DNA from: Steroidobacteraceae bacterium
GTDB taxonomy: Bacteria > Pseudomonadota > Gammaproteobacteria > Steroidobacterales > Steroidobacteraceae
DNA: 64,000 nt
Direction of reading: 5' to 3'
NCBI GenBank assembly: GCA_041395505.1
Contig: JAWLAG010000001.1
Location: forward strand, 682,001 to 746,000
The notes below the pieces were generated by a model. That model saw only the letters and a list, made by a program, of their open reading frames with translations, was not told the DNA's origin and searched no databases. A program made the position numbers and the translations under genes. This document shows positions 1 to 8,653 of the stretch, piece after piece; position 1 is the stretch's first letter, and every line of letters begins with the position of its first letter.

Positions 1-1242
1 TAGCCAGTTGCCGGTGCCGGGTTGGTAGGCGATGTTGTCGGGCATGGCAAAGTCTTCGAAGTGCGCCACCAATGGCTGGTATTGCGGAGTCGAAGTGCCG
101 GGTCCGTTGTTGATCGTGTACGAGATGCCACCGCTGACCTGAGTCGTGGTGGCGATGGCCGCGGCTTCATCGAGCAAACCGTCGCTGATGCAGAAAGTCT
201 CGCCGTAGTTCAGTGTCTGCCCATCCTCGCCGGTATTGGTGCCGCAGATGCGCACCACCGATCCGGCCAGCGCACCCTTGTCGATGTCATTGTCCTCCGG
301 GCGGTAGTAGGTCGTCAGTTTCAGCAGCGGCGCAGCGGCACGCAGATTGCTGCGACTGACAGTCGATGAGCCGATGACCTGGCCGTCGACGACCTCGACC
401 CACACACCGTTGCCCGACTGGTTGCCCTGCCCGAAGTCCGTATTGCCGCTGCGTGCCCCGATGCGCAGACCGAATACACGGCCGCTGGCGAGCGGCGATT
501 GATTGAGATTTGCGATGGGCGCACCACCCGCGTAGGCCAGATCCGGGATGAACTTGAAATAGGCTCCGCCTCCGTTGCCATTGCCCGGACGATTCTCGTC
601 GCCATAGTAGGTGACGCCATTGGGGAAGACCGAGATGCCCTCGAAAGACAGACGGCCGATCGCACTGCGATGGACGATATTCTGCGGATTGCTGCCGCCG
701 GAGACGCTGCCATCGGCGGCGACCACGACATCGGTCGTGTTGAGCGGATCGATGAGCTCGAATACGCGCCCGGATGAGCCGGCTTCCTCCCCGAAAACGA
801 TCGTGCCCCAGGCGGTTGCTTCGACCGGATCGCAGGAACTCAGCCCGCTCTTGACGATATTTTCGACTTGGCCGTCGCGCAGGCGTACCCGCTGCAGGCC
901 CACTTGCGCAGTGCCTTGCTCGTTGCAGGCGATGAGGTGGGTGGGGTTGGCATCATTGGGCCACAACGCCATCATGTCGATATTGGCGCCAAGCGCCGCA
1001 TCGGCGCTGACAACGCGCGCGCGCAGGCCGCGGGCCAGGGTCACAAGCGCTGTCGGATCGGCATCCGCTGCTGCGGCGCTGATGCTCGCCGTCGATGAGG
1101 CTTCCAGTACGCCCGAGGTACCGAAAAGCTTTTCCGATTTGTCGGCAATCAGGCGCTCGACCGATTGCCCGAAGTCCGGACCTGCGGCAAGCGCGCTTGC
1201 ACTCGCCAGTGATCCGGCCAACAAGACTGCAAACTTCTTCAT
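1..1242 (-). CDS. Secreted PhoX-like (DUF839-type) protein, C-terminally truncated by the window edge
   Basis: An open frame runs without a stop from an ATG at 1242 to base 1, giving the first 414 residues; the C-terminus lies outside the window. The start has a GGGAG ribosome site about 9 bases upstream. The N-terminus (MKKFAVLLAGSLASASALAA) is a plain Sec signal peptide. Segments such as AWGTIVFGEE, VYYGDE-like YYGDENRPG and the following GGAYFKFIPD resemble the PhoX/DUF839 family of secreted beta-propeller phosphatases and relatives. Canonical PhoX enzymes use a Tat signal with twin arginines, which is absent here, so metal loading and phosphatase activity are uncertain. It stands alone on the minus strand with about 200 bases of non-coding sequence upstream. 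Family assignment is by motif resemblance only. Confidence 0.7.
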   Translation of the reverse strand, partial: MKKFAVLLAGSLASASALAAGPDFGQSVERLIADKSEKLFGTSGVLEASSTASISAAAADADPTALVTLARGLRARVVSADAALGANIDMMALWPNDANPTHLIACNEQGTAQVGLQRVRLRDGQVENIVKSGLSSCDPVEATAWGTIVFGEEAGSSGRVFELIDPLNTTDVVVAADGSVSGGSNPQNIVHRSAIGRLSFEGISVFPNGVTYYGDENRPGNGNGGGAYFKFIPDLAYAGGAPIANLNQSPLASGRVFGLRIGARSGNTDFGQGNQSGNGVWVEVVDGQVIGSSTVSRSNLRAAAPLLKLTTYYRPEDNDIDKGALAGSVVRICGTNTGEDGQTLNYGETFCISDGLLDEAAAIATTTQVSGGISYTINNGPGTSTPQYQPLVAHFEDFAMPDNIAYQPGTGNWL

Positions 1243-1445
1243 GTGTAACGACTCCCAATGCTCGTAAGGTTCGGGAACAAGTACCCGGATTCCAAGCTAA
1301 GTCGCTGTCATGACAATCCGGCGAACCGGACATGAAAGTTTCGTGTCGGTCAGGGTCGATCGGCGTAAGATGATTTCGCCAACGACAAGGATGTTGGCGC
1401 GACCGGCAAGGGGGTTGCAGTCAATTCCCCAGTGCAGGAGGCGTG

Positions 1446-1754
1446 ATGACGGCCATGAAGCAAAACAGTTCGGGCCCGGCGGGCCAGTGGCATGCGGTGA
1501 GCGTCGTGCCGCATCAGGGAAGTTGCGCGGCTGCGGTGCTCCTGCGTCATGAGCGATTTCTCAGCCGCGAGGCGCCGCCCTTGCCGCTGGCCAAGTGCAG
1601 CTGCCCGGGAACCTGTCCTTGCACCTACCGCCATTTCAGCGACCGTCGCCAGGGTCCGCGGCGCGGCGCGCTGATCACCGGCGCAAGGGACAGGCGCAGC
1701 GATACAGCCGAGCGGCGCAATTCGCGCGGCCGGCGCAAGGGCGATCAGCGCTGA
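1446..1754 (+). CDS. Conserved small Cys/Arg-rich hypothetical protein
   Basis: A 102-residue protein. AGGAGG at 1436-1441 precedes ATG 1446 by four bases; a second in-frame ATG at 1455 has a looser 13-base spacing and could be the true start. The body has a WHAVSVVPHQGSC segment, a FLSREAPPLPL segment and a CSCPGTCPCTYRHF cluster of four cysteines, followed by a basic RRQGPRRG stretch. This pattern matches a short conserved hypothetical protein family that I recall from other gammaproteobacteria. The closely spaced cysteines suggest metal binding or redox function, but this is inference. The C-terminal tail is very basic. It sits between two minus-strand genes and is therefore monocistronic. 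Confidence 0.65.
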   Translation: MTAMKQNSSGPAGQWHAVSVVPHQGSCAAAVLLRHERFLSREAPPLPLAKCSCPGTCPCTYRHFSDRRQGPRRGALITGARDRRSDTAERRNSRGRRKGDQR

Positions 1755-1760
1755 TTCACC

Positions 1761-1991
1761 TCAGGCTGCGTGGCCCGATTCAAGCGCATCGAGCTGTGCT
1801 TCCGTGCGTTTTTTCTTCTCGAGGAGGCGTTCGAGTTGGCTGCGCAGCTCCGTCGGGTTGGCCTGCGCTCCGTCTACGTCCGCGGCGCTCAGCTGCTGGC
1901 GCAGCCAGCTGATCTTCTCCCGCAGCGCCGCGTAGCGCAGCTCGAGTTCGCTCAATCGACGCTCGATGACGCTTTCACTGATATCCGCCAT
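1761..1991 (-). CDS. Small coiled-coil protein of unknown function
   Basis: A 76-residue protein read from ATG 1991, which has GGGAGA a few bases upstream. An open frame extends further upstream to 2225 but has no ribosome site and a composition unlike protein, so the internal ATG is preferred. Almost the whole protein is heptad-like and charged (SELELRYAALREKISWLRQQL near residues 14-34 and a second KKKRTEAQLDALE helix near 59-71), predicting two helices of a short coiled coil. No catalytic motif is seen. It is convergent with the preceding cysteine-rich gene, the two ends being six bases apart. Function unknown. Confidence 0.6.
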   Translation of the reverse strand: MADISESVIERRLSELELRYAALREKISWLRQQLSAADVDGAQANPTELRSQLERLLEKKKRTEAQLDALESGHAA

Positions 1992-2117
1992 GGCATTCTC
2001 CCAATCGCAGGATCGGTCGACTGCCACCATGCGCTCAGGTGCCGGCTGGCACAAAGTGCCCGTTCCTGTATTTGCGGAACAATTCGCGGCCCGGCGGGTC
2101 CGCAATCCCAAAACGCG

Positions 2118-2135
2118 CGCCCGCGCACGCGGGCG
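2118..2135 (-). terminator. Probable intrinsic terminator after the DUF1993 gene
   Basis: A perfect eight-base inverted repeat (CGCCCGCG / CGCGGGCG) lies 24 bases downstream of the minus-strand DUF1993 stop codon. Read on the minus strand it is followed after a short GC stretch by TTTT. Stem and spacing suit a rho-independent terminator; the T-run is short. Confidence 0.45.
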
Positions 2136-2158
2136 ATTTGACGTAACGCGTGTCGCGG

Positions 2159-2686
2159 TCAGGCCTTGGGCTTGACCCGTGGCGTACCCAGGTAGTCGCG
2201 CTTGCCGAGGTTCACACCTTGCCAACGCAGGATGTCGTAGGCGGTGGTCACGTGAAAGTAGAAATTGGGCTGGGAGAACGACAGCAGGAAATTCTCCGCC
2301 GTGAATTCCAGCCGGTAGTCGCCGATTTCGAATCGCATGTCCCGGCCCATGAAGCCATCGAGTTCGGCGGGCTTGATCTGTGCGAGCGCCTCGCTCGCCG
2401 CGCTGACCTTGGCACGCAGGCCATCGAAATCCACCGGTGGTGTGGTGCGGTCCGGGGAAAAGACGCCCTTGCGCAGTCCTTCGATGGCGCCGATGGAATG
2501 CACCGCCGTGGATTTGATCTGATAGGCAAAGGGCAACATGTCGGGCGCAAGTTTCGCCTGGATGAGCGCGGCGGGATCCTGTCCCTTTTCCTTACAATGT
2601 GCCTCGGCTTTGTCGAGGAGGCCACGGACTGCACCCAGCATCTGCTGGTAGCCGGGCACGGTGGCCAGATACAACGAAAACGACAT
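2159..2686 (-). CDS. DUF1993 family protein
   Basis: A 175-residue soluble protein that matches the DUF1993 family over its full length: an N-terminal amphipathic helix ending in LDKAEAHCKEK, the hallmark KLAPDMLPFAYQIKS segment near residues 65-80, and a C-terminal NFYFHVTTAYDILRWQGVNLGK segment near 141-162. DUF1993 proteins are all-helical and belong to the DinB/YfiT-like four-helix-bundle group, often with metal-binding histidines; the biochemical role is unknown. The gene is divergent from the M48 peptidase gene, with about 120 bases between the starts, and appears monocistronic with a hairpin beyond its stop. Confidence 0.85.
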   Translation of the reverse strand: MSFSLYLATVPGYQQMLGAVRGLLDKAEAHCKEKGQDPAALIQAKLAPDMLPFAYQIKSTAVHSIGAIEGLRKGVFSPDRTTPPVDFDGLRAKVSAASEALAQIKPAELDGFMGRDMRFEIGDYRLEFTAENFLLSFSQPNFYFHVTTAYDILRWQGVNLGKRDYLGTPRVKPKA

Positions 2687-2808
2687 GGGTTACCTCAGCT
2701 TGAAAGTGATTCGATCGCGACCGCCAGGCTGTTGATGCCATCACGGTCCGCGGCGCCTCAAACGGCGTAAATTATGCCCGATCGAAGTAGCATACACGCG
2801 AGGCGCGG

Positions 2809-4665
2809 GTGAATCGCGAAGAATTTACGGCCCTGGTCGAGCGGATGGAGGTGTTCGCCTCCGCCAATCCTGCGGCCTATCGGTGGCGGGTGCTCGCCTG
2901 GGCAGGCCTGGGCTATGGTTACCTGTTGCTGCTGATTGCCGGCTTGCTTGCGATCTGCGCGCTGCTGGTGCTCAGCCTGACCAAGCTGCGCTATCTCGGC
3001 ATCAAGCTGCTGTATGTCCTGCTGCCCACGCTGTACATCGTAGCGCGATCACTTTGGGTGAGATTCGAGCCGCCCCAGGGTCCGCGCCTGCAACGTGAGG
3101 ACGCGCCCGAACTATTCCAGGTCCTCGATGAGTTCCGCACCCGCCTGCGTACACCCAAGGTGCACGAGGTCGTAATCACACCGGAGCTCAATGCCGCCGT
3201 CGTGCAGATCCCGCGCCTCGGACCGATCGGCTGGTACCGCAACTACCTGCTGCTAGGGCTGCCATTGCTGAAAGGTCTCACCGTGCAGCAATTCCAGGCG
3301 GTGCTGGCGCACGAGCTCGGCCACCTCTCCGGCGGCCATGGGCGGGTTGGCAACTGGATCTATCGCCTGCGACGCATCTGGGAGCAGCTGGATGACCAAT
3401 TGCAGGCGCATGCCGCCGCCGGCGCCGGCCTCATCCGACGGTTCTTCCATTGGTATTCGCCAAGGTTCAACGCCATTTCGTTCCCGCTCGCGCGCGCCAA
3501 CGAATACGAAGCGGATGCAGCCTCGGTCCAGCTTACGTCGGCCAAGGCCGCCGCGCAGGCCTTGACCGGTGTCAATGTGTTGGCAAGCTACCTCGATCAG
3601 AAATACTGGCCGACGATACATGCTGCGGCCAAGGACCAGGCGGAGCCGAGTTTCTCTCCGTACACGCAATTCCTTGCCAGCGACCTGCGCACGGTGCCGC
3701 AGGGGGAGTGCGAACAGTGGCAGGCGCGCGCGTTGGCGCGCGCGACGACCCATGCCGATACCCATCCGTCGCTATCCGACCGACTTCGCGCGATCGGTGC
3801 GCCCGCGGAATTTGCGCCGCCGGGACCAGGTGCAGGTGCGGATCGGTTGCTGTCGGCCGCCATGCCGCGGCTCGAGGCGCAGTTCGATCAGGAGTGGCGC
3901 GAGCGCATCGCCGAGTCCTGGCAGCGCTTCCATGACGATACGCGCAAGGCGCGCGAACGTCTCGCGGAGCTTCGGCCACAGGCCGGGCAGGATCTTCCGA
4001 TAGATCAAATGCTCGAACTGGCCGACCTGGAAGAGCGTGTGGGCGATGGCGAGTCGCGGGCCCTGGCGTTGCGCCAGGCGGCGGTGGAACGTCATCCGGA
4101 CTCGATCGATGCGCGTTTCGTTCTGGCACGGCAGCAGCTGCAGGCGCAGGATGCGGCGGGCATTACGCCGCTCGAACAGATCTGCGCCGGCCACCTTGCC
4201 TATGGTGCGGCTGCCGCGGAAGTGCTGCGCGACTATTACTGGCAACGTGGCGAGAGCAACAAGGCGCATGCATGGCACGATCGCCATGTCGAGCTTGCTG
4301 CAAGCCTGAACGCCGCGCGTCGCGAGCGGGATGTCCTGTTGACCAGCGACAGCTATCTGCCGCATGGCCTCGATGAAGCAACGGTTGCCAGGCTGGTGGC
4401 GCAGCTTGCCGGACTCGCACATCTGCGCCGCGTCTACCTGGTGCGCAAGCAGACACGCTATTTTGTCGAGCACCCGTTTTATGTACTTGGTTTCTCCTGT
4501 TCTCGTTGGCCGGGATTCGTCGATGAGGGCAAGGTGGCCGAGACGCAGCACAACATCCGGGAGCAGCTCGAGTTTCCCGGCGAGACGATGATCGTCAGCA
4601 CCGACCGCCCCAATCGTGAGTGGGCACGGCTTCTGCGCCGTGTCAGCGGCGCACGCATACTCTAA
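2809..4665 (+). CDS. Membrane-anchored M48 family zinc metallopeptidase
   Basis: A 618-residue protein starting with GTG at 2809. Two hydrophobic segments (about residues 35-57 and 62-82) anchor it in the inner membrane. The peptidase domain follows, with the zinc site HELGH at residues 168-172 inside AVLAHELGHLSGGHG and a third ligand region NEYEADAAS about 65 residues on, the classic M48 arrangement. The C-terminal half is helical and repeat-like, resembling a TPR-type scaffold, so the protein is larger than HtpX (about 290 residues). M48 enzymes of this kind handle misfolded membrane proteins or act in cell-envelope quality control; the substrate here cannot be told. It lies upstream of a TetR regulator in the same direction, 74 bases apart. 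Confidence 0.85.
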   Translation: MNREEFTALVERMEVFASANPAAYRWRVLAWAGLGYGYLLLLIAGLLAICALLVLSLTKLRYLGIKLLYVLLPTLYIVARSLWVRFEPPQGPRLQREDAPELFQVLDEFRTRLRTPKVHEVVITPELNAAVVQIPRLGPIGWYRNYLLLGLPLLKGLTVQQFQAVLAHELGHLSGGHGRVGNWIYRLRRIWEQLDDQLQAHAAAGAGLIRRFFHWYSPRFNAISFPLARANEYEADAASVQLTSAKAAAQALTGVNVLASYLDQKYWPTIHAAAKDQAEPSFSPYTQFLASDLRTVPQGECEQWQARALARATTHADTHPSLSDRLRAIGAPAEFAPPGPGAGADRLLSAAMPRLEAQFDQEWRERIAESWQRFHDDTRKARERLAELRPQAGQDLPIDQMLELADLEERVGDGESRALALRQAAVERHPDSIDARFVLARQQLQAQDAAGITPLEQICAGHLAYGAAAAEVLRDYYWQRGESNKAHAWHDRHVELAASLNAARRERDVLLTSDSYLPHGLDEATVARLVAQLAGLAHLRRVYLVRKQTRYFVEHPFYVLGFSCSRWPGFVDEGKVAETQHNIREQLEFPGETMIVSTDRPNREWARLLRRVSGARIL

Positions 4666-4739
4666 ACAGCGCGGGATTGGCCCAAGATGCCGGCACCGCT
4701 CGTATTGAGCATCGATTAATTGTCTGCGATGATCAGCCG

Positions 4740-5354
4740 ATGGGGCGTCGTAACCAGCACTCGCGTGCAGAACTCAAGGACATGGCGTTGCGCGCGGCGG
4801 CGGAGATCGTGGAGGCACAGGGTAGTGCTGCGCTTGGCATGCGCGAAGTCGCGCGCCGCATCGGCTACACCGTCGGCAGCATGTACATGATATTCACCAA
4901 TCTCGATGACCTGATCGTGCACCTCAACGAACAGACCGTTACCGAACTGCAGCGATCGCTCGAGCAGGTTGCGAACAAGTCGCACGATCCCGCGCACCGG
5001 CTGCGATTGATGTCGGCGGCCTACCTGGGATTTGCGCTGCTGCATACGCACCGCTGGCGGCTCGTCTTCGAACACCGGCTGCCAGTCGGCCAGAAGGCAC
5101 CGGCGAGTTATCGCGGCCACACCGAAGCCATTTTTGCGCTGGTACGCGACGCGCTGGAGCAACTGCAGGCATCGAACCCGCCCGGTGCGACCGAGACGCT
5201 GGCGACGGCGTTATGGAGCGGCGTACATGGTATTTGCATGCTGGCTGTCACCGGGAAGCTCCAGGTGGGTGGTCGTGCATCGGTGCAGGCGCTGATCGAC
5301 GTGCTGTTGGATCGCTTGTTGCACGCGGATGGCGCAACGCCATCGCGGCAATGA
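4740..5354 (+). CDS. TetR/AcrR family transcriptional regulator
   Basis: A 204-residue protein from ATG 4740; an upstream in-frame extension overlaps the M48 gene and is rejected. Residues 10-55 form the TetR DNA-binding domain, with the helix-turn-helix in MREVARRIGYTVGSMYMIFTNLDDL. The C-terminal ligand domain contains LWSGVHGICML, typical of the WHG-type (TetR_C_33-like) subgroup. Targets are unknown. Its stop codon is separated by a single base from the stop of the convergent LLM oxidoreductase gene, and the M48 gene lies upstream on the same strand, so either neighbour could be regulated. Confidence 0.88.
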   Translation: MGRRNQHSRAELKDMALRAAAEIVEAQGSAALGMREVARRIGYTVGSMYMIFTNLDDLIVHLNEQTVTELQRSLEQVANKSHDPAHRLRLMSAAYLGFALLHTHRWRLVFEHRLPVGQKAPASYRGHTEAIFALVRDALEQLQASNPPGATETLATALWSGVHGICMLAVTGKLQVGGRASVQALIDVLLDRLLHADGATPSRQ

Positions 5355-5355
5355 A

Positions 5356-6339
5356 TTACGTCCCGGCAATCGTCGCGAGCAGTGAATAGGAACGCAACCG
5401 CGCATCCGTGTCGTAGATATTGCTGACGATGAGCAGCTCGTCGGCCTGCGTTGCCGCGACGAGGGCTTCGATGCCCTTGCGCACCGTGGCCGGCGACCCG
5501 ACCACGGCGCTGCGCAGCATGCGGTTTGCCATGGCCTTCTCGGCCGGACTCCAGAATTGTTCGATGTCATCGATGGGCGGGCGCTGCCGGCCCCGCTGGC
5601 CGCGATGCAGAAGCGCGAAACCCTGCTGCACGGTGGTGAACAACCGCGCGGCCTCGTTGTCCGTGTCCGCGACCACGATGTTGACCCCGAGCATCACATG
5701 CGGTCGCTGCAATTTGCCCTGCGCTACGAACTGCTCACGGTAAAGCTGCAGTGCCTCATGGAGCGCATCGGGCGCGAAATGTGCAGCGAATGCGTAGGGC
5801 AGCCCCAGTGCGGCGGCAACCTGCGCGCCATAGAGGCTCGAGCCCAGGATCCACAACGGCACCTGGGTGCCGCCACCGGGCACGGCCTGGATCAACTGAC
5901 CGGGCTCGACAGGTCCGAGCAAGGATTGCAGTTCCTTGACGTCGTAAACGAAGTGTTCCGCGCTGCGCGGATCGCGGCGCATTGCCCGCAGCGTCGTCTG
6001 ATCGGTGCCAGGCGCGCGCCCGAGACCCAGGTCGATGCGCCCGGGGTAGAGCGACTCCAGGGTGCCGAATTGCTCGGCGATGAGCAGCGGCGCGTGGTTC
6101 GGCAGCATGATGCCGCCCGCGCCGATGCGAATGCGCTCGGTGCCGCCGGCAAGGTAGCCCATGACGACGCTGGTGGCGGCGCTCGCTATTCCCGGCATGT
6201 TGTGATGTTCCGCCACCCAGAAGCGCTGGTAACCGAGTTTCTCGGTATGTCGCGCAAGTGCGAGGCTGCGCGGCAGGGCATCCCGCGGTGTCTCGCCTTC
6301 ACGCACGGGCACCAGATCGAGGACACCTAGAGGAAGCAT
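5356..6339 (-). CDS. LLM class flavin-dependent oxidoreductase (luciferase-like)
   Basis: A 327-residue TIM-barrel protein of the bacterial luciferase-like superfamily. The N-terminal LGVLDLVPVREGE strand, FWVAEHHNMPG (residues about 41-51), RIRIGAGGIMLPNHAPL and RIDLGLGRAPGTD segments are the standard signature of the MsnO8/YhbW-type group (FMN-dependent, usually single-component). The usual length of about 330 residues is kept. The substrate cannot be inferred. It is convergent with the TetR gene (one base between stop codons) and divergent from the MOSC gene, with 48 bases between starts. Confidence 0.88.
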   Translation of the reverse strand: MLPLGVLDLVPVREGETPRDALPRSLALARHTEKLGYQRFWVAEHHNMPGIASAATSVVMGYLAGGTERIRIGAGGIMLPNHAPLLIAEQFGTLESLYPGRIDLGLGRAPGTDQTTLRAMRRDPRSAEHFVYDVKELQSLLGPVEPGQLIQAVPGGGTQVPLWILGSSLYGAQVAAALGLPYAFAAHFAPDALHEALQLYREQFVAQGKLQRPHVMLGVNIVVADTDNEAARLFTTVQQGFALLHRGQRGRQRPPIDDIEQFWSPAEKAMANRMLRSAVVGSPATVRKGIEALVAATQADELLIVSNIYDTDARLRSYSLLATIAGT

Positions 6340-6387
6340 GCGGTGGACCCATGAAAACGGTTATCTGCTACTTTATCGTCATTACCA

Positions 6388-6867
6388 ATGGTGATGCCCA
6401 TGTACGTCGAGCGAATCTGTATTGCGCGCGCGCCGGGTGGCGACCTCGTCGAGCTCGAATCGGTCGAGCTGGTCGCGGGTCAGGGAATCGTGGGCGATCG
6501 CTATTTCGGCAGGCGCGTGGAGCCGGGCCAGAATCTGACCCTGGTGGCCGCGGAGCAGATCCTGGCCATCAATGCCGAGTACGGCACGACCTACGACCTG
6601 CTCGCGACACGGCGCAATCTGGTCACGCGCGGGGTGGACCTTAACACATTGATAGGAAAAGAATTTTCTGTTGGCGCGGCGCGCCTCATCGGTGTCGAGC
6701 TCTGCGAGCCCTGCGCCACGCTTGGCAAACGCCTCGCGGGCTCCGGGCGCCCGCCTGCACGCGTCGTGAAACAATTCCTGCACCGGGCAGGGCTGCGCGC
6801 GGACATTGTGGCCGGCGGCGCCATTCGCCGCGGCGATCCATTGTCCATCCCGGTCAGTCCGAGCTGA
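6388..6867 (+). CDS. MOSC domain-containing protein
   Basis: A 159-residue protein composed essentially of one MOSC (Mo cofactor sulfurase C-terminal) domain: GIVGDRYFGR near residues 31-40, a RRNLVTRGVDLNTLIGKEF block near 70-90, and VELCEPCATLGKRL with the conserved cysteine near 100-115. Stand-alone MOSC proteins handle thiol or sulfur adducts, for example YiiM-type reduction of N-hydroxylated compounds with molybdenum cofactor. Several candidate starts lie close together (ATG 6388, GTG 6391, ATG 6394, ATG 6400) and none has a clear ribosome site. The last 14 bases overlap the 3' end of the convergent arfB gene. Confidence 0.85.
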   Translation: MVMPMYVERICIARAPGGDLVELESVELVAGQGIVGDRYFGRRVEPGQNLTLVAAEQILAINAEYGTTYDLLATRRNLVTRGVDLNTLIGKEFSVGAARLIGVELCEPCATLGKRLAGSGRPPARVVKQFLHRAGLRADIVAGGAIRRGDPLSIPVSPS

Positions 6868-7273
6868 CGTCGCGGCGCATCGACTTGACGCGGCTGCGCC
6901 GCGTCTTCTGTTGCAGCCGCCGTTCCACCGATGCACGTGTAGGTCGCGTTGCGCGGCGAAGCTTCGGTTCGACGAGCGCCGTTGCCACCAGGCGCGCGAG
7001 CCTGGTGATGGCAGCCCTGCGGTTGGCATCCTGGCTGCGATGGCTGTGCGAGTCGATGACAATCCATCCCGAAGTGTTGAGTCGCCGTCCCGCAAGCCGG
7101 CCGAGGCGCGCTTTGACTGGCGCGGTGAGCACGGTGCTGCCTGCGAGGTCGAACCGCAGCTGCACGGCCGTGGCGACCTTGTTGACGTTCTGGCCGCCAG
7201 GCCCGCTCGCACGTACGAAACTCAATTGGTATTCGTTGTCGGGAATGACGACAGATCCGGCAACGATGGGCAT
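6854..7273 (-). CDS. arfB: Alternative ribosome-rescue factor ArfB (peptidyl-tRNA hydrolase)
   Basis: A 139-residue protein, the same size as Escherichia coli ArfB (YaeJ). The catalytic GGQ motif is in FVRASGPGGQNVNKVATAV at residues 19-37, and the basic C-terminal tail (QQKTRRSRVKSMRR) is the part that enters the empty mRNA channel of stalled ribosomes. ArfB hydrolyses peptidyl-tRNA on ribosomes stalled without a stop codon. It is the last gene of a minus-strand run (rnm, DUF465, MscS, arfB) with 30 bases to the channel gene upstream, and its 3' end overlaps the convergent MOSC gene by 14 bases. Confidence 0.93.
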   Translation of the reverse strand: MPIVAGSVVIPDNEYQLSFVRASGPGGQNVNKVATAVQLRFDLAGSTVLTAPVKARLGRLAGRRLNTSGWIVIDSHSHRSQDANRRAAITRLARLVATALVEPKLRRATRPTRASVERRLQQKTRRSRVKSMRRDVSSD

Positions 7274-7303
7274 GGGCGGCTCAGGTGGGGCTTGCGGTGG
7301 ACT

Positions 7304-8626
7304 CTAGCCGAGTGGCGACTTCGACTCGCCGTGTGGCGGCAGGATTCGCAATTCGCGCTGCGCGACCGGGATGCGTATGCCATTGTCGCGGAACAGTCGC
7401 CAGATGCTGCGATTGACGTCCGAGCGAACGTTGTTGACGCCATTCATCGGATCGCGGATCCAGAACCTGACCTCGACGCGCATGCCATAGTCTTCGAACG
7501 CCATCAGGCGCGAAACCGGTGCGGGTTCGAGCAGTATGCGCGGATGATTGCGCGCCGCCTCGAGCAGCACCTTGAGTGCAAGCTCCGGGTCGTCGTCGTA
7601 GCTGATCATCACCGGCAGTCGCAGGCGCACGCGCTGATCGGAGTAGCTCCAGTTGATGACCGAATTGGTGATGAGGTTCTGATTCGGCACCAGCGTCTCG
7701 ACACCATCGCGGTCACGCACGACGACGTAGCGGCCGCGCAGCTCCTCGACCCAGCCGAAATTCTCGGTGCTGGTGCCGGTGGTCCCGGTGAAACTGATGA
7801 CATCGCCTGGTTTGATCGACTTGTCCATCAGCAATACGAAGCCGCTGACAAAATTGCTGGCAATTGCCTGCAGGCCGAAACCGAGGCCAAGTCCGACAGC
7901 GCCCGTGAGCACCGTGAGTGTCGAGAGGTTGACGCCGGCGGCGTTTATGCCGAGCAGGATGCCCAGGCTGACGAGCGAAAAGAACAGGAACTTCGAGATG
8001 CCGATGCGGGTCGATATCGCGATGCCATCGAGCCGCATGATGCGTTGCTCGGCGAATCTCGCGATCAGGCTCGTGACGACGCCGAAGGCCGTTACGACCA
8101 CCATGCCCTTCAGCAATGCCCAGACAGTGAACTTCGCGCCCGGCAGCAGGTTGATGCCATTGAGAAAGCGCTCGATGCCATCGAACCAGCCGAGCAGCTC
8201 GAAGCCGAGCAGCAGCCACAGCACTACGGTGACGGCTGTCTCCCAGCCAATCAGCCAGGATTTGGGCCCAAGTCCCATGCGCAGAAGGAAGACCCCGACC
8301 CGCACCAGCGCGAGGGCGCCGATCAGCTGCAAGCTGGCATCGATGATCGTTGCCGGCATGCCAGCCCGGCCCGCGACCGACTTCAGGATGGCAACGATTG
8401 CGAGCGCAATCACCAGCGGCGCAAGTATCGCCACGAGCTCCGCGATACGTGTCTGCCAGCGCGGCTGGTGCTTGATCGCGCGCAGGCGCGCATACCAGAT
8501 GCGCGCGAAATGCGCGCTCACGAAAGCGACCGCGAGCGCGACCGCGATGGCGATGACCTGCGCGATGAATTCCGGCTGTGTCAGGCCGCGAACGAGGTTT
8601 TGCAGGCTGCTGAGGGATTTTTCCAT
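7304..8626 (-). CDS. MscS family mechanosensitive ion channel
   Basis: A 440-residue inner-membrane protein. Five or so hydrophobic segments fill the N-terminal half, followed by the MscS core: the glycine/alanine-rich pore helix GAVGLGLGFGLQAIASNFVSG near residues 242-262 and the beta domain (KPGDVISFTGTTG, RYVVVRDRDGVETLVPNQN). A C-terminal domain with VRFWIRDPMNG follows. This is the small-conductance mechanosensitive channel fold that releases solutes on hypo-osmotic shock. It is longer than E. coli MscS (286 residues), with extra N-terminal helices like the YbdG/YnaI class. It lies between DUF465 (27 bases) and arfB (30 bases) and is probably cotranscribed. Confidence 0.92.
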   Translation of the reverse strand: MEKSLSSLQNLVRGLTQPEFIAQVIAIAVALAVAFVSAHFARIWYARLRAIKHQPRWQTRIAELVAILAPLVIALAIVAILKSVAGRAGMPATIIDASLQLIGALALVRVGVFLLRMGLGPKSWLIGWETAVTVVLWLLLGFELLGWFDGIERFLNGINLLPGAKFTVWALLKGMVVVTAFGVVTSLIARFAEQRIMRLDGIAISTRIGISKFLFFSLVSLGILLGINAAGVNLSTLTVLTGAVGLGLGFGLQAIASNFVSGFVLLMDKSIKPGDVISFTGTTGTSTENFGWVEELRGRYVVVRDRDGVETLVPNQNLITNSVINWSYSDQRVRLRLPVMISYDDDPELALKVLLEAARNHPRILLEPAPVSRLMAFEDYGMRVEVRFWIRDPMNGVNNVRSDVNRSIWRLFRDNGIRIPVAQRELRILPPHGESKSPLG

Positions 8627-8653
8627 TGCAGTGGCTGGGCGGGCTCCGGAACG

